A DNA stretch of 64,000 nucleotides from JANLVJ01 sp031363945 (GCA_031363945.1 JANLVJ010000065.1:62001-126000), one strand, 5' to 3'. Positions 32,947 to 42,719 are shown, numbered from the stretch's first letter. Translations and numbers: made by a program. Notes: generated by a model from the sequence alone, not told the origin.

Positions 32947-34314
32947 TTATAATCTGAATAAGAGCGCTAAAATAATTCGGCTTTCTGATTTAACCAAATC
33001 AGGTCTCCAATTTGCCGTTAAAGGGGTCGTACTATAACCATCTGGAGATGTTACTCCTCCTGCGCCTGCAAAATAGGGCACATCAGCATGTCTGTAAACA
33101 TATTCTACCCTGAAAGTGATGCTTTGATTAGGCATCCAGTCAAAATTGGTTGATAAATCGAAGGCATGAAACTTATCACCAGGATTGGCACTGAATGGAT
33201 ATTTACCTTCAGTCTGAGTAGGGTCAACCGCACTTGGCAATGGACTCGCCTGACCTGTAGGATAAAGTACCAGGTACCGACCAGGATTAGTCATTAACCC
33301 TCCTCCTGTTGTCCAGGCGAACTTATCTTTAGCAAACCAGATTCTGTTATAAATCATAGCACTCGCAAAATACTGGGCTGGACCTTGTGAAGCATCACCG
33401 GTTGTGAAGCCATGAACGCCACCACCATTTTCATATCCAACATCACCTGTCAGTGTAAAGGCCATTTTTGAGATACCCGCAGATTTTGGCGAATTGAAAT
33501 ACCTTACTAACAGACTATTATCTGAGTGAAATCTCTTTCTTTTATTTTGACCTGGAACATCTGTACCCAGGTAATCATTGGTCAAAATCTTAAAATAACT
33601 TGTAGGATTATAGGTTACGTTTGCACCCACGCCCGGATTTTTGTTAAACCGGCCGTAACTTTGCCATCCATTGATGATCCATGGCTCAATTTTCAGATGC
33701 TTTGTAGGAAAAATCTGAACTCTCAAACCATTAAAAAACCATGGGGTATTGTCAGAAGTATAGGAAGCCTGATATTCCCAGTTTTCAACCTGATAATATG
33801 AGTTAAGACCTACATATGACATAAATAAACCGGCGTCGACATTAATACCATACCATTTATTAAAATGATAACCAGCATACGCTTCACTCAGGTTTTTATA
33901 GATATCAGCCAGGTGATACTGACCTCTGTAAGGGCTAAGATCATTTCTTGGAACAACCTGAGAACGGGTACCAAACTGTGTCATTACACGGGCACGGGCA
34001 TTACCGAATACAAGATCTCCTCCTAAATGCAAAGCTGATAATGTGACTTCATTATCACGCGCCAGTGCTGTCGATCCTACAACTGTATTATCATTCGGAC
34101 GATTGAATGAGTGCGTATAATTCACATCGACCATGATTGAGGGTGTAAAATATTTACCCGTTAAAACCGATGAATCTCTTCGATCAGCACCATTCTGCCA
34201 GCTTGATTCAATGCCATCAAATGGGATTTTCACCGCAGGTGGTTTGGTGGTATCCTGTGCCTTTAGCGATAAAAAGGCTGCGGATAAACTTAAAAGTAAA
34301 AGTGTTTTTTTCAT
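32947..34314 (-). CDS. Outer-membrane beta-barrel protein (OmpL/BBP2-like)
   Basis: A 455-residue exported barrel. The start is taken at M-K-K-T-L-L-L-L-S (34314), which gives a clean signal peptide ending S-L-K-A-Q; an ATG ten codons upstream adds an unlikely leader. The body is strand-rich (G-L-F-M-S-Y-V-G-L-N-S-Y-Y, F-R-V-E-Y-V-Y-R-H) and ends I-I-L-A-L-L-F-R-L. It resembles the neighbouring barrel in layout but is not a close copy. It sits between amt (58 bp) and the second barrel (185 bp). Confidence 0.82.
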   Translation of the reverse strand: MKKTLLLLSLSAAFLSLKAQDTTKPPAVKIPFDGIESSWQNGADRRDSSVLTGKYFTPSIMVDVNYTHSFNRPNDNTVVGSTALARDNEVTLSALHLGGDLVFGNARARVMTQFGTRSQVVPRNDLSPYRGQYHLADIYKNLSEAYAGYHFNKWYGINVDAGLFMSYVGLNSYYQVENWEYQASYTSDNTPWFFNGLRVQIFPTKHLKIEPWIINGWQSYGRFNKNPGVGANVTYNPTSYFKILTNDYLGTDVPGQNKRKRFHSDNSLLVRYFNSPKSAGISKMAFTLTGDVGYENGGGVHGFTTGDASQGPAQYFASAMIYNRIWFAKDKFAWTTGGGLMTNPGRYLVLYPTGQASPLPSAVDPTQTEGKYPFSANPGDKFHAFDLSTNFDWMPNQSITFRVEYVYRHADVPYFAGAGGVTSPDGYSTTPLTANWRPDLVKSESRIILALLFRL

Positions 34315-34372
34315 GTGAAGCGTTTTGGTTAGAAATTGATTCAAATTATAATGCTGTTAAATAATATGAGAT

Positions 34373-35989
34373 CTACTTGGTTTTTTCTATATTCTCAAAT
34401 AAAGAGCTGATGCTTATATTATCAATATCATCGGCTGGGTAGACATTAATACCATGATCAAACTGATCAATCCCGCCAACACCAGTCTCTCCATTTTCTT
34501 CAATTCGTAGTTTCCATGGATAAGGCAATAAATTTACCAGAACCATCATTACAAAGGTTATCAGAAACACGGCCACCGTGATCGTGAGACTTCCCAGGGC
34601 CTGGGCTTCAAGAACACTCCATCCACCTCCATAGAATAAACCTGCTACAGGAGCAGAGTTATCTGCACCCGTTGGGCCAGTAGCTCCGAACTGACCAGAT
34701 GCAAATAAGCCCAGTGATAGGGTTCCCCAGATACCTGCGAAACCATGTACAGCTACTGCGCCGACTGGATCATCGATTCTGAACCACTCGATTAAGTAAA
34801 CAGAACCGAATACCACGAAACCGGCAACAAGCCCAAGGAGAACGGCACCCAACGGACTTACCCAGTAACAAGGGCAGGTAATTGCTACCAGACCGCCCAA
34901 AAAGCCATTTATAGTAAACCCAAGATCAAATTTGCCTTTCGTTGTTCCCCACCATAAAGCAGCACACATAGCAGCAAAACCACCGCTACAGGCAGCCAGT
35001 GTTGTATTTGCAGCAACACGTCCAATACCCTGCATATCCATGGCTGAAAGTGTACTTCCAGGATTAAAGCCGTACCAGCCGAACCATAATATAAAACCGC
35101 CCACTGCTGCTACCAGCAGATTATGACCAGCTGGCATACCCCCATTAACTTTGTCATCTCGTCTGAAAATTCGCCCGATTCTCGGCCCTAGCACAATAGC
35201 TCCTGCAAGTGAAGCAATACCTCCTATTGTGTGTACTACTGTTGAGCCAGCAAAATCTCTGAATGGCTGGCCCAGATGTGGCAAAAAACCAGTTCCTGAG
35301 CCCATAGTTGCCAGAAACCCATCTGGGCCCCAGGCCCAGTGACCCACAATCGGATAAATAAATCCGGTAATACCAATGCTGTAAATAATATCACCCCTGA
35401 AACTCGTACGGCCGATCATGGCGCCTGAAACAATTGTCGAACATGTGTCTGCAAAAGCATATTGAAAAATCCAGTGTGCCAGTAGCGGAATTCCTGTAGT
35501 TAAATAGGTAGCTGGCGTATTTTGAAGAAAGAACCAGTTAGTGATCGTTTTACCATCAGCTCCAAGCCCACCCCAACCAATGAACCCGTTTCCATTCCCG
35601 AACATAAATGCATAACCGATAGCATAGAACAGTAAACCGCAAAGGCAAGTGTCAAATATGCATTCCATCAAAACATTAACAGTTTCACGCTTACGGGCAA
35701 AACCTGCTTCAAGCATGACAAATCCGGCTTGCATACCAAAAACCAAAAACGCAGCTACCAACGTCCAGACAGTATTGATACTGTTCATCATGGTTGTTTC
35801 ATGTGCAGTATAGATTTCTGCAGCATGAGCCACATTACCAAACAGGCCAGGCAACGTAAGCATTGCCATTAAAACGATGAATAACCCAATCATTTTTCCT
35901 GCTAGAAATGTTGCACCCAGTATCCATTTCTCACGTGTCAACTCCTGAAATAAGCCGAAAATCTTTGGTTTTGCAAGAATTACTTTCAT
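34373..35989 (-). CDS. amt: Ammonium transporter (Amt family)
   Basis: A 538-residue Amt/Rh protein with about eleven membrane helices plus an extra N-terminal helix (about 25-50) before a possible A-H-A-A-E processing site. The pore motifs are present: D-F-A-G-S-T-V-V-H (first pore His and the conserved Asp) and V-A-V-H-G-F-A-G-I-W-G-T (second pore His). The C-terminal tail of about 45 residues is acidic. It conducts ammonium into the cell under N limitation. It leads an amt-barrel-barrel run; no glnB/glnK gene is adjacent. The long AT-rich region upstream probably holds its promoter. Confidence 0.93.
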   Translation of the reverse strand: MKVILAKPKIFGLFQELTREKWILGATFLAGKMIGLFIVLMAMLTLPGLFGNVAHAAEIYTAHETTMMNSINTVWTLVAAFLVFGMQAGFVMLEAGFARKRETVNVLMECIFDTCLCGLLFYAIGYAFMFGNGNGFIGWGGLGADGKTITNWFFLQNTPATYLTTGIPLLAHWIFQYAFADTCSTIVSGAMIGRTSFRGDIIYSIGITGFIYPIVGHWAWGPDGFLATMGSGTGFLPHLGQPFRDFAGSTVVHTIGGIASLAGAIVLGPRIGRIFRRDDKVNGGMPAGHNLLVAAVGGFILWFGWYGFNPGSTLSAMDMQGIGRVAANTTLAACSGGFAAMCAALWWGTTKGKFDLGFTINGFLGGLVAITCPCYWVSPLGAVLLGLVAGFVVFGSVYLIEWFRIDDPVGAVAVHGFAGIWGTLSLGLFASGQFGATGPTGADNSAPVAGLFYGGGWSVLEAQALGSLTITVAVFLITFVMMVLVNLLPYPWKLRIEENGETGVGGIDQFDHGINVYPADDIDNISISSLFENIEKTK

Positions 35990-36478
35990 TGTTTTTAAAG
36001 ATTTAGTTTGAGTTCGCTATTAATTTGATCAAGATGATTAAGAAATGATTCAATTATTAAAATATGTTATTTTAAAATGCTGAAATGAATTAATATTTGC
36101 TATAATAATCAATTATTAGAATTAAAAGGAGCTATTCTTTATCAATTCAGTCAATTATTTCATAATTATAGCGCCAAATATCTATTTATACAAATTTTAT
36201 GTTAATTAATTGGTTCATTTTTCCATTTTTTATAAGTTTTATAAAAAATACCGCAATTAATAAGGCAATAATGAAGAATTGTTAATTTAATTTCATTAAA
36301 AACTCTACTACTTTAGTAAAACCATGAATTAATTGAATTTTTTAATCTTTAAAATTTTTAAGATTATCTTTGATAGAAGAGGTCAATTAGCTCTTAAACA
36401 TTCCGATAAATAATTTTTACCGGTTTTTTGAACATATACTTCTATTACCTGTTGTATTTTTTTGTTAATATCTTGACC
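35990..36478. other. AT-rich intergenic region between divergent amt and TetR-like genes
   Basis: A 489-bp spacer, very rich in A and T, with short poly-A/T runs. It must hold the promoters for both divergent units. A forward TATCTTTG (36365-36372) matches TAnnTTTG for the regulator. No matching -7 element for amt, no palindromic operator and no RNA gene was recognised. A short in-frame extension of the regulator gene exists from 36428, but it looks like untranslated leader. Confidence 0.5.
36365..36372 (+). promoter_or_regulatory. Candidate -7 promoter element (TATCTTTG) for the TetR-ABC1 pair
   Basis: TATCTTTG is a TAnnTTTG match 106 bp upstream of the regulator's preferred ATG. No -33 TTG is at normal spacing. 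Confidence 0.35.
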
Positions 36479-37132
36479 ATGACAACTAAAGAATCAATCC
36501 AAAGCGCTTATATAGATTCAGTTCTAACTACTGGAACCAAACCAAAATCTGTTTATAGTTTTGCCAAGCAAAATGAAATGGCTGAACAAGAGTTTTATAC
36601 CTTTTATGGCTCATTTGAATCTATAGAGATGAGTATATGGACAAACCTGGCATCAACTACCCTCAGTGAAATATCAGCGCAGCAAGTCTGGGCTGGTTAC
36701 ACTTCAAGAGAAAAAGCTCTTGGCTTTTATTATAGCTTTTTTGAATTGGCAAAAAGCAAACGTAGTTTCATTACTTTTTCGTCAAAAAATATTAAAAGAG
36801 GTCTTTCTACCCCCAGAGTATTTGAAGGCCTAAAAGCCGAATTTGAAAACTTTTCTTACAAAATAGTTCAGGATGGTATTGAAAGCGGAGAACTTGCAGA
36901 TCGAAAGCTATTCGCCGACCGCTACAAAGACGCCTTATGGATGCAATTCTTATTCGTGCTCAAATTTTGGATCAATGACAATTCAGCAGGTTTCGAAAAG
37001 ACAGATGAAGCCATTGAAAAAGGTGTGAATGTAACTTTCGATCTTTTTCAACGATCAGCTCTTGACAACCTGTTCGACTATGCCAAATTTCTGCTCTATA
37101 ATGGAAATATAAAACAGAAGTTTGGATTTTAA
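36479..37132 (+). CDS. TetR-family-like transcriptional regulator
   Basis: A 217-residue protein from the ATG at 36479 (M-T-T-K-E-S). An upstream ATG at 36428 adds 17 residues of hydrophobic leader that the family lacks. The N-terminal 50 residues form a helix-turn-helix like TetR (S-V-Y-S-F-A-K-Q-N-E-M, then E-F-Y-T-F-Y-G-S-F). The rest is an all-helical ligand-binding-type domain. It is divergent from amt and lies 35 bp upstream of an ABC1-family kinase, so it probably controls that unit. The ligand is unknown. Confidence 0.75.
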   Translation: MTTKESIQSAYIDSVLTTGTKPKSVYSFAKQNEMAEQEFYTFYGSFESIEMSIWTNLASTTLSEISAQQVWAGYTSREKALGFYYSFFELAKSKRSFITFSSKNIKRGLSTPRVFEGLKAEFENFSYKIVQDGIESGELADRKLFADRYKDALWMQFLFVLKFWINDNSAGFEKTDEAIEKGVNVTFDLFQRSALDNLFDYAKFLLYNGNIKQKFGF

Positions 37133-37167
37133 TTTTTTAAAGAACTATAAGCTCTTTCTTCAATAAT

Positions 37168-38490
37168 ATGAGTGAATTCCCCAAAGAACAAAATAGTATT
37201 CCGATAACCAAAGTACAACGATCGGCAAAATTTGTCAGTACAGGTTTAAAAGTCGGAGGAAATTATATCAAGCATTACTCAAAAAAACTTTTCAATCCCG
37301 ATCTTAATACTGACGAACTTAACTTAAACAATGCGTCAGATATTTATGACTCACTTAGCGAATTGAAAGGAAGCGCACTCAAAGTTGCCCAAATGCTTAG
37401 CATGGATAAAAACATGCTCCCAAAGGCGTATTCAGACAAATTTGCACAATCTCAATATAACGCCCCTCCTTTATCAGGTCCATTGATTGTTCAAACTTTC
37501 AAAAAAGTTTTTGGAAAGACGCCTGAACAGATTTATGATAAATTCGAAACCCGGTCTACCAATGCAGCTTCAATCGGACAAGTTCACCGGGCAGAGCTTA
37601 ATGGCAGAAAACTTGCCGTAAAAATTCAGTATCCAGGTGTTGGTGATTCAATTTCCTCAGATTTAAAAATGGTAAAGCCTTTTGCTTTCCGTCTACTGGG
37701 CATGAGTGAGAAAGAACTGGCTATCTATATGAAAGAGGTTGAAGACCGCTTACTTGAAGAAACTGATTATGAATTAGAAGTCCGAAGATCAATAGAATTT
37801 TCCAAGGCGTGTTCAGTTTTAAATAATGTAGTATTTCCTGAGTACTTTCCTGAACTCTCAGGTAAGCGGGTAATCACGATGAGCTGGCTTGAAGGTATGC
37901 ACCTGAAAGAATTTTTACAAACTAACCCAAGTCAGGAACTAAGGAATCAAATTGGACAGGCTCTTTGGGATTTTTACAATTTCCAACAGCATGAATTACG
38001 AGCTGTGCATGCTGATCCACATCCGGGTAATTTCCTGATAACGGCTGATGGCAAGCTTGGATGCATCGACTTTGGTTGTATTAAAGAATTACCTGATGAG
38101 TTTTACTATCCGTTCTTTTCATCTACTTCGACAGCCCTAATGGAAAATAAGGAAGAAACCATTAAGGCATTTCGACAATTACAGATGATTTTGCCCGACG
38201 ATAGCCCGATACAGGTTGATTTTTTTGCCGAATTATTTAAAGAAATGATCGGCCTTTTTGCAAAGCCTTATATCACAGACACGTTTGATTTTGGTGAGGA
38301 TGCTTTTTTCACACGCTTATATACTTTCGGAGAAAAGGTCGCAAAAATGCCTGAATTCAGGCAGGCAAGGGGCGTCAAAGACTTCATTTATATAAACAGA
38401 ACAAATTTCGGGCTGTATAATCTTCTTCATGAATTAAAAGCAAACATCAATACAGACACATTCAAGCCGCATGTAGTCTTGGAATACTAG
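37168..38490 (+). CDS. ABC1/UbiB (AarF) family atypical kinase
   Basis: A 440-residue protein-kinase-like protein of the ABC1/COQ8/UbiB family. The K-x-G-Q motif reads K-V-A-Q-M-L-S. The Ala-rich loop is N-A-A-S-I-G-Q-V-H-R-A. The Lys that follows (L-A-V-K-I-Q-Y), the H-A-D-P-H-P-G-N catalytic loop and the D-F-G metal motif are present. In the usual family role it supports quinone or lipid metabolism through ATPase activity. Unlike many UbiB proteins there is no obvious C-terminal membrane pair. It is co-directional with the TetR-like gene, and a clear terminator follows. Confidence 0.9.
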   Translation: MSEFPKEQNSIPITKVQRSAKFVSTGLKVGGNYIKHYSKKLFNPDLNTDELNLNNASDIYDSLSELKGSALKVAQMLSMDKNMLPKAYSDKFAQSQYNAPPLSGPLIVQTFKKVFGKTPEQIYDKFETRSTNAASIGQVHRAELNGRKLAVKIQYPGVGDSISSDLKMVKPFAFRLLGMSEKELAIYMKEVEDRLLEETDYELEVRRSIEFSKACSVLNNVVFPEYFPELSGKRVITMSWLEGMHLKEFLQTNPSQELRNQIGQALWDFYNFQQHELRAVHADPHPGNFLITADGKLGCIDFGCIKELPDEFYYPFFSSTSTALMENKEETIKAFRQLQMILPDDSPIQVDFFAELFKEMIGLFAKPYITDTFDFGEDAFFTRLYTFGEKVAKMPEFRQARGVKDFIYINRTNFGLYNLLHELKANINTDTFKPHVVLEY

Positions 38491-38522
38491 TATTATTTAT
38501 TCATGGTTTATACGCATTCATT

Positions 38523-38549
38523 AGGTCTGGGTTATATCCAGACCTTTTA
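38523..38549 (+). terminator. Intrinsic terminator after the ABC1 kinase gene
   Basis: AGGTCTGG and CCAGACCT form an 8-bp perfect stem with loop GTTATAT, followed by a TTTT run. It sits 33 bp past the stop codon, between convergent genes. Confidence 0.85.
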
Positions 38550-38633
38550 TGTTTCAACCCATCTCTACCAGGTAAATAACCGCTAGTTATTCAGACGGGT
38601 GCCTCGAAAGCCTTATAAATTTTGAATTAAAAA

Positions 38634-41483
38634 TCAGGGTCGAACCATAGTATTCAGGGTCTGAATTTTTAAGATTTTACCAAAATCGGGTACTTCTTTT
38701 GCCGGCTTAACCAAAATAATTTTCGATTCTCCAGGTAGTAAATCAAAGAAGTTATCAGAGAAGGTGCATTCAACCCCTTTGGTATCAAGATAAATATTCT
38801 TTGCAAGCCTGAAACTTTTGATGGTTAGCCAGAAATACTTTCCCGCTCTCTGAGTTTGAAAATTAACTTCAGGTTCTTCAAAGGGTATATATTTAATAGG
38901 TGCAAAATAAAGGATATTATTACTAATCACTTCTCCCTCTTTTTCAAGACTTGTTTTCAGGTAAACGGTACTACTGTCAAGACCTTTCAAGACTTGATTT
39001 CTATCAATAGTAAAGTAAAGATGACTTGTATTGGGATAAACAAGTACGTCCATCCTTTTATCAGTAATTACATCGCCCTCTATCGTATAAAATTGAATTT
39101 TCAGGGTAGCATTAAGTTCTCTCAGCTGATCAGAAACAATATAGACCATAATTTTACCCTTTGTTTCTACCGCCGATACGATGATTGGTTTAAAGGCACT
39201 TTTTGCGAAATAATACGCCGCTTTCTTTCTACCTGCATAGTCAATTACAGCATATCCAGTACCTGCTGACGACTCATTGAATTGACTGTACAGGCTTCCC
39301 ATACAATAGTTTCTAGCTCTTCTATGAGCTTCTATTCCCATTTTTATTGCTTCACCCTGCATCAGCTGGCTCTCATACCAGAAATCAGAGAAATTCAGGG
39401 GCAGTCTGTATTCATTTTCTAGGTAGGTGAGCATTCTCTGATCACCTACCAAAGGCTTTGAATGATCAATCGTATCTGCATTATCATCGATATGTAGATT
39501 ATAGGTATGCATTGTTCTCAAGCTGGGAAATGCCTGAAACCCATACTCAGACATAAATCTGCCAACAGTTGTCTTGTAGGTTTCTATTGGAGCATTCTTC
39601 TTCCATACATCCCATTCATGATAGTCAGCATTTGATTTACCCACTTTCAGGCTTGGGAAATACGGACCTGAACTGGGAAGATAAAATCTTCCCGGATCAT
39701 TTGAATGAACTTGTACAGGTAAAATATTTTCAAATAGATTTTTGTAGGCATTATTAATTTGGGCTGAATCACCTGGGGTATAGCTTGTAGAATGATCAAA
39801 AGCCCCTGTTCTCCAAGCCTTCTCAACTCCCGTGTTCCCGGCCCAAATAGCAATACTGGGATGGTTTCGTAATTGTTTAATGGTATACTGGGCTTCCCTC
39901 CTGATTGTTCTGACCAAGGATGAATCTGCAGGTGGGTACATTCTACCTCCAAACATAAAATCCTGCCAGATCAAAATTCCCTTTTGATCAGCAAGATCGT
40001 AAAACAATGAACGTTCATAAATCCCGGTTCCAGTTACCCTGAGCATATTGAAGTTCGATTCAATAGCTGCTTGAAATAATTCCTCATATTTCTGACGATT
40101 AACCTTTCCTGGAAACATGTCCTGAGGAACATAAATGGCACCTTTCATAAAAACAGGTACCCCATTGACTTTAAAATAGAAAGACCTGCCTGATGAATCA
40201 GCCTTATTTACAAGTTCAATGGTTCTTAAGCCAATAGATTGGGTCATTGAGTCAAGACCATGATCAGATAGATTGCGTACTGATGCTTTAATGTCGTATA
40301 ATTCAGGTTTACCCATGCCGAGCGGCCACCAGAACGTGGGCTTTAAAATTTCAAAATTCACTGATACCTCATGAATACCTGGTTGAATACTGACTGTTCT
40401 GATTAATTTTTTCAGGCCTGCTTTTGCGCAGTCTAATTCAATTATTAACTGGTTTTCTTTATCGCTGCCTTCAATTTCAAATATGGCAGTCATATTCGCT
40501 TTATGAGCATCGAGCAGATTCTGCTTGAATTGAACTGAACGAATATGTACGTCATTAAATCCGATCAAACTCACCGGCTTCCAGATTCCACAACCTACGA
40601 AACGAGGGCCCGTTTCAGAACCATACTGATAAGCGGCTTTTCGGGTGAACATACTAAGTTTCTTGTCTGACAGATCATATTCAGCCGGTAGTTTATAGGG
40701 CAGGTCTTGATAAGACTGGTAAACATGCTTAAGAGGTGACTCAAAATCAATTCTCAGTGTATTTTCACCCGTCTTGAGAAAGTCTTTCACGGGCATATCC
40801 CAGCCAATGAACATGTCATTAGCACGCAGCACCAGTGAATCATTCAGGAAAACCCGTGCATAGGTGTCAAGCCCCTCGAGGTTGAGGTTAATATGTGTTT
40901 TTGCGAATAACTGAGGGTCGACTTTAAACGAACATTTATATTCCCAGTCGGCATTTTCTACCCATTGTACTTTTTTTGCATTACCTGGTTGATTAATATC
41001 GGGCAAGAGTTTATTTGCAGCCAGATCTGTAAATATATTACCGGGAACCTGAGCTGGGTAATAGTTAGGCAGTAAATGCGTACCCTTGGAATGTGTCACT
41101 TTTGTCTTTGTGACTGAAGTATCAGCGGGCTGAGGAGCAGAATTAGGATCACTCAGCTTTTTAAATTTCCAACCTTTTAAAATAGATTGAATTACTTCAG
41201 ACTTGGCGAGCTGCAGGGGCATCTGCTGATGATGTGCAGGGGCAATATTAGTTTTAAGGTCGTTGAGCCCATCATTTTGTTTTTTTACATCAGTAGCAGT
41301 ATGGGTAGAAGATTTTTTAGCATGCCTTACCTGAGACTTATTCCTGATATGTTGTGAGCCAGAATGATTGGTCTGAGCTTTAACTATTACTGCATCAGTA
41401 GAGATAAACACACTTAAAAGCAGCACTAATAAATAACATGGTTTTCTCAGGCCCATAAATAAAAATCTCGAATTGAAAACCAC
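38634..41483 (-). CDS. GH2 family glycosidase, beta-mannosidase-like, with altered acid/base site
   Basis: A 949-residue exported protein. A signal peptide (ends K-A-Q) precedes a basic, His-rich linker (about 40-95). The GH2 sugar-binding domain (about 100-300) has the mannosidase-like G-L-D-T-Y-A-R-V-F-L-N. Then come an Ig-like domain, the TIM barrel (about 420-720) and a C-terminal beta region. The nucleophile is E646 in M-S-E646-Y-G-F-Q. The acid/base motif normally W-x-G-N-N-E reads W-A-G-N550-T-G552, so the catalytic Glu is missing; the 94-residue spacing to the nucleophile matches the family. It may be inactive, use another residue, or have changed specificity. Start could also be the ATG at 41456. 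Confidence 0.82.
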   Translation of the reverse strand: MVFNSRFLFMGLRKPCYLLVLLLSVFISTDAVIVKAQTNHSGSQHIRNKSQVRHAKKSSTHTATDVKKQNDGLNDLKTNIAPAHHQQMPLQLAKSEVIQSILKGWKFKKLSDPNSAPQPADTSVTKTKVTHSKGTHLLPNYYPAQVPGNIFTDLAANKLLPDINQPGNAKKVQWVENADWEYKCSFKVDPQLFAKTHINLNLEGLDTYARVFLNDSLVLRANDMFIGWDMPVKDFLKTGENTLRIDFESPLKHVYQSYQDLPYKLPAEYDLSDKKLSMFTRKAAYQYGSETGPRFVGCGIWKPVSLIGFNDVHIRSVQFKQNLLDAHKANMTAIFEIEGSDKENQLIIELDCAKAGLKKLIRTVSIQPGIHEVSVNFEILKPTFWWPLGMGKPELYDIKASVRNLSDHGLDSMTQSIGLRTIELVNKADSSGRSFYFKVNGVPVFMKGAIYVPQDMFPGKVNRQKYEELFQAAIESNFNMLRVTGTGIYERSLFYDLADQKGILIWQDFMFGGRMYPPADSSLVRTIRREAQYTIKQLRNHPSIAIWAGNTGVEKAWRTGAFDHSTSYTPGDSAQINNAYKNLFENILPVQVHSNDPGRFYLPSSGPYFPSLKVGKSNADYHEWDVWKKNAPIETYKTTVGRFMSEYGFQAFPSLRTMHTYNLHIDDNADTIDHSKPLVGDQRMLTYLENEYRLPLNFSDFWYESQLMQGEAIKMGIEAHRRARNYCMGSLYSQFNESSAGTGYAVIDYAGRKKAAYYFAKSAFKPIIVSAVETKGKIMVYIVSDQLRELNATLKIQFYTIEGDVITDKRMDVLVYPNTSHLYFTIDRNQVLKGLDSSTVYLKTSLEKEGEVISNNILYFAPIKYIPFEEPEVNFQTQRAGKYFWLTIKSFRLAKNIYLDTKGVECTFSDNFFDLLPGESKIILVKPAKEVPDFGKILKIQTLNTMVRP

Positions 41484-41603
41484 TTTATTACACGATCGTT
41501 AAAATAAGTATAAATGTTTCATATTTTAAAATAGTAAATACTTCTCACTTAAAATAAAGATGGTCTAATTCGTTTCTTATGACAACCTATCTGTATTGTT
41601 AGG

Positions 41604-41611
41604 TACTTTTG
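41604..41611 (+). promoter_or_regulatory. Candidate -7 promoter element (TACTTTTG) for trxB
   Basis: TACTTTTG matches TAnnTTTG, 72 bp upstream of the trxB start, in the divergent GH2/trxB spacer. The usual -33 TTG was not found at proper spacing. Confidence 0.4.
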
Positions 41612-41682
41612 TAAATAAGTAACAAGGAATAATTGTTAAAAGCTGCTGTTTACACTACTACAAAAATTATAAAACACTGATT

Positions 41683-42666
41683 ATGATAAATACAATGGAA
41701 CCCGAGCATATCAAATGTCTGATCATTGGCTCTGGCCCGGCAGGATATACTGCTGCCATCTATGCTGCAAGGGCAGATCTTAACCCTGTACTATATACTG
41801 GAATTCAGGAAGGTGGTCAGTTAACCCTAACAACTGAAGTAGAAAACTTTCCTGGATATCCACAGGGAACACAAGGCCCTGAAATGATGGCCGATTTCAG
41901 ATTACAGGCTGAACGCTTTGGCACCGATATACGTTTCGGTTACGCTTCTTCTGTAGATTTCTCATGTAGGCCTCACAAAGTAATCATAGATGAGGTAAAG
42001 ACTATCTTTGCTGATTCAATTATCATTTCAACAGGGGCATCTGCTAAATGGCTGGGCCTTGAATCAGAACAAAAGTACAATGGTTTCGGTGTATCGGCTT
42101 GTGCTGTCTGCGACGGATTTTTTTTTAAAGGTCAGGATGTAGCCATTGTAGGTGCAGGTGATACCGCGGCAGAAGAAGCAACTTATCTAGCTAAGCTTTG
42201 CCGTAAGGTTTATATGATCGTTCGTAAAGACAAACTAAGGGCTTCGAAAATCATGCAGGACCGGGTTGAGGCCACACCTAACATTGAATTACTCTACCAC
42301 TATGAAACAGAAGAAATTGTTGGTAATGGTCATGTTGTTGAGGGCGTAAGAATTAAACATACAGAAACCGGCCTTAGCCAGACTCTTGCCATTACCGGAT
42401 TTTTTGTAGCCATTGGCCATAAGCCGAATACAGATATCTTCAAAAACTGGCTTGATATGGATGAAACAGGCTATATTAAAACCCAACCTGGTACAACCTT
42501 TACCAATGTTGAAGGGGTATTTGCCAGTGGAGATGCCCAGGATAAAAATTACCGTCAGGCGATTACTGCTGCTGGTAGCGGTTGCATGGCAGCCATTGAT
42601 GCAGAGCGTTATCTTGCCTTGAAAGAACATGAACATGCTAAAGCTGCCAAAGCCGTAGCTGTTTAA
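41683..42666 (+). CDS. trxB: Thioredoxin reductase
   Basis: A 327-residue low-Mr thioredoxin-disulfide reductase using NADPH and FAD. The FAD motif is G-S-G-P-A-G-Y-T-A-A near residue 15. The redox pair C140-A-V-C143-D-G is intact. The NADPH motif is G-A-G-D-T-A-A-E-E-A, and G-V-F-A-S-G-D-A-Q-D closes the FAD domain. A second Met four codons in (M-E-P-E-H) is an alternative start. It supports ribonucleotide reductase and peroxidases through thioredoxin. A terminator follows 14 bp after the stop. Confidence 0.95.
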   Translation: MINTMEPEHIKCLIIGSGPAGYTAAIYAARADLNPVLYTGIQEGGQLTLTTEVENFPGYPQGTQGPEMMADFRLQAERFGTDIRFGYASSVDFSCRPHKVIIDEVKTIFADSIIISTGASAKWLGLESEQKYNGFGVSACAVCDGFFFKGQDVAIVGAGDTAAEEATYLAKLCRKVYMIVRKDKLRASKIMQDRVEATPNIELLYHYETEEIVGNGHVVEGVRIKHTETGLSQTLAITGFFVAIGHKPNTDIFKNWLDMDETGYIKTQPGTTFTNVEGVFASGDAQDKNYRQAITAAGSGCMAAIDAERYLALKEHEHAKAAKAVAV

Positions 42667-42678
42667 AACTTATTTTAA

Positions 42679-42708
42679 ATGCACAGGTGAATATGCCTGT
42701 GCGTTTTT
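42679..42708 (+). terminator. Intrinsic terminator after trxB
   Basis: GCACAGG (42681-42687) pairs with CCTGTGC (42696-42702) around an 8-nt loop, followed by GTTTTT. It lies between convergent trxB and the FAD oxidoreductase gene. Confidence 0.85.
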
Positions 42709-42719
42709 AATGAAGGTTA

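Noticed and set aside
36428..36478. Upstream in-frame ATG of the TetR-like gene giving a hydrophobic leader
   Set aside because: A soluble regulator should not start with Tyr/Leu/Phe-rich residues; the ATG at 36479 fits better.
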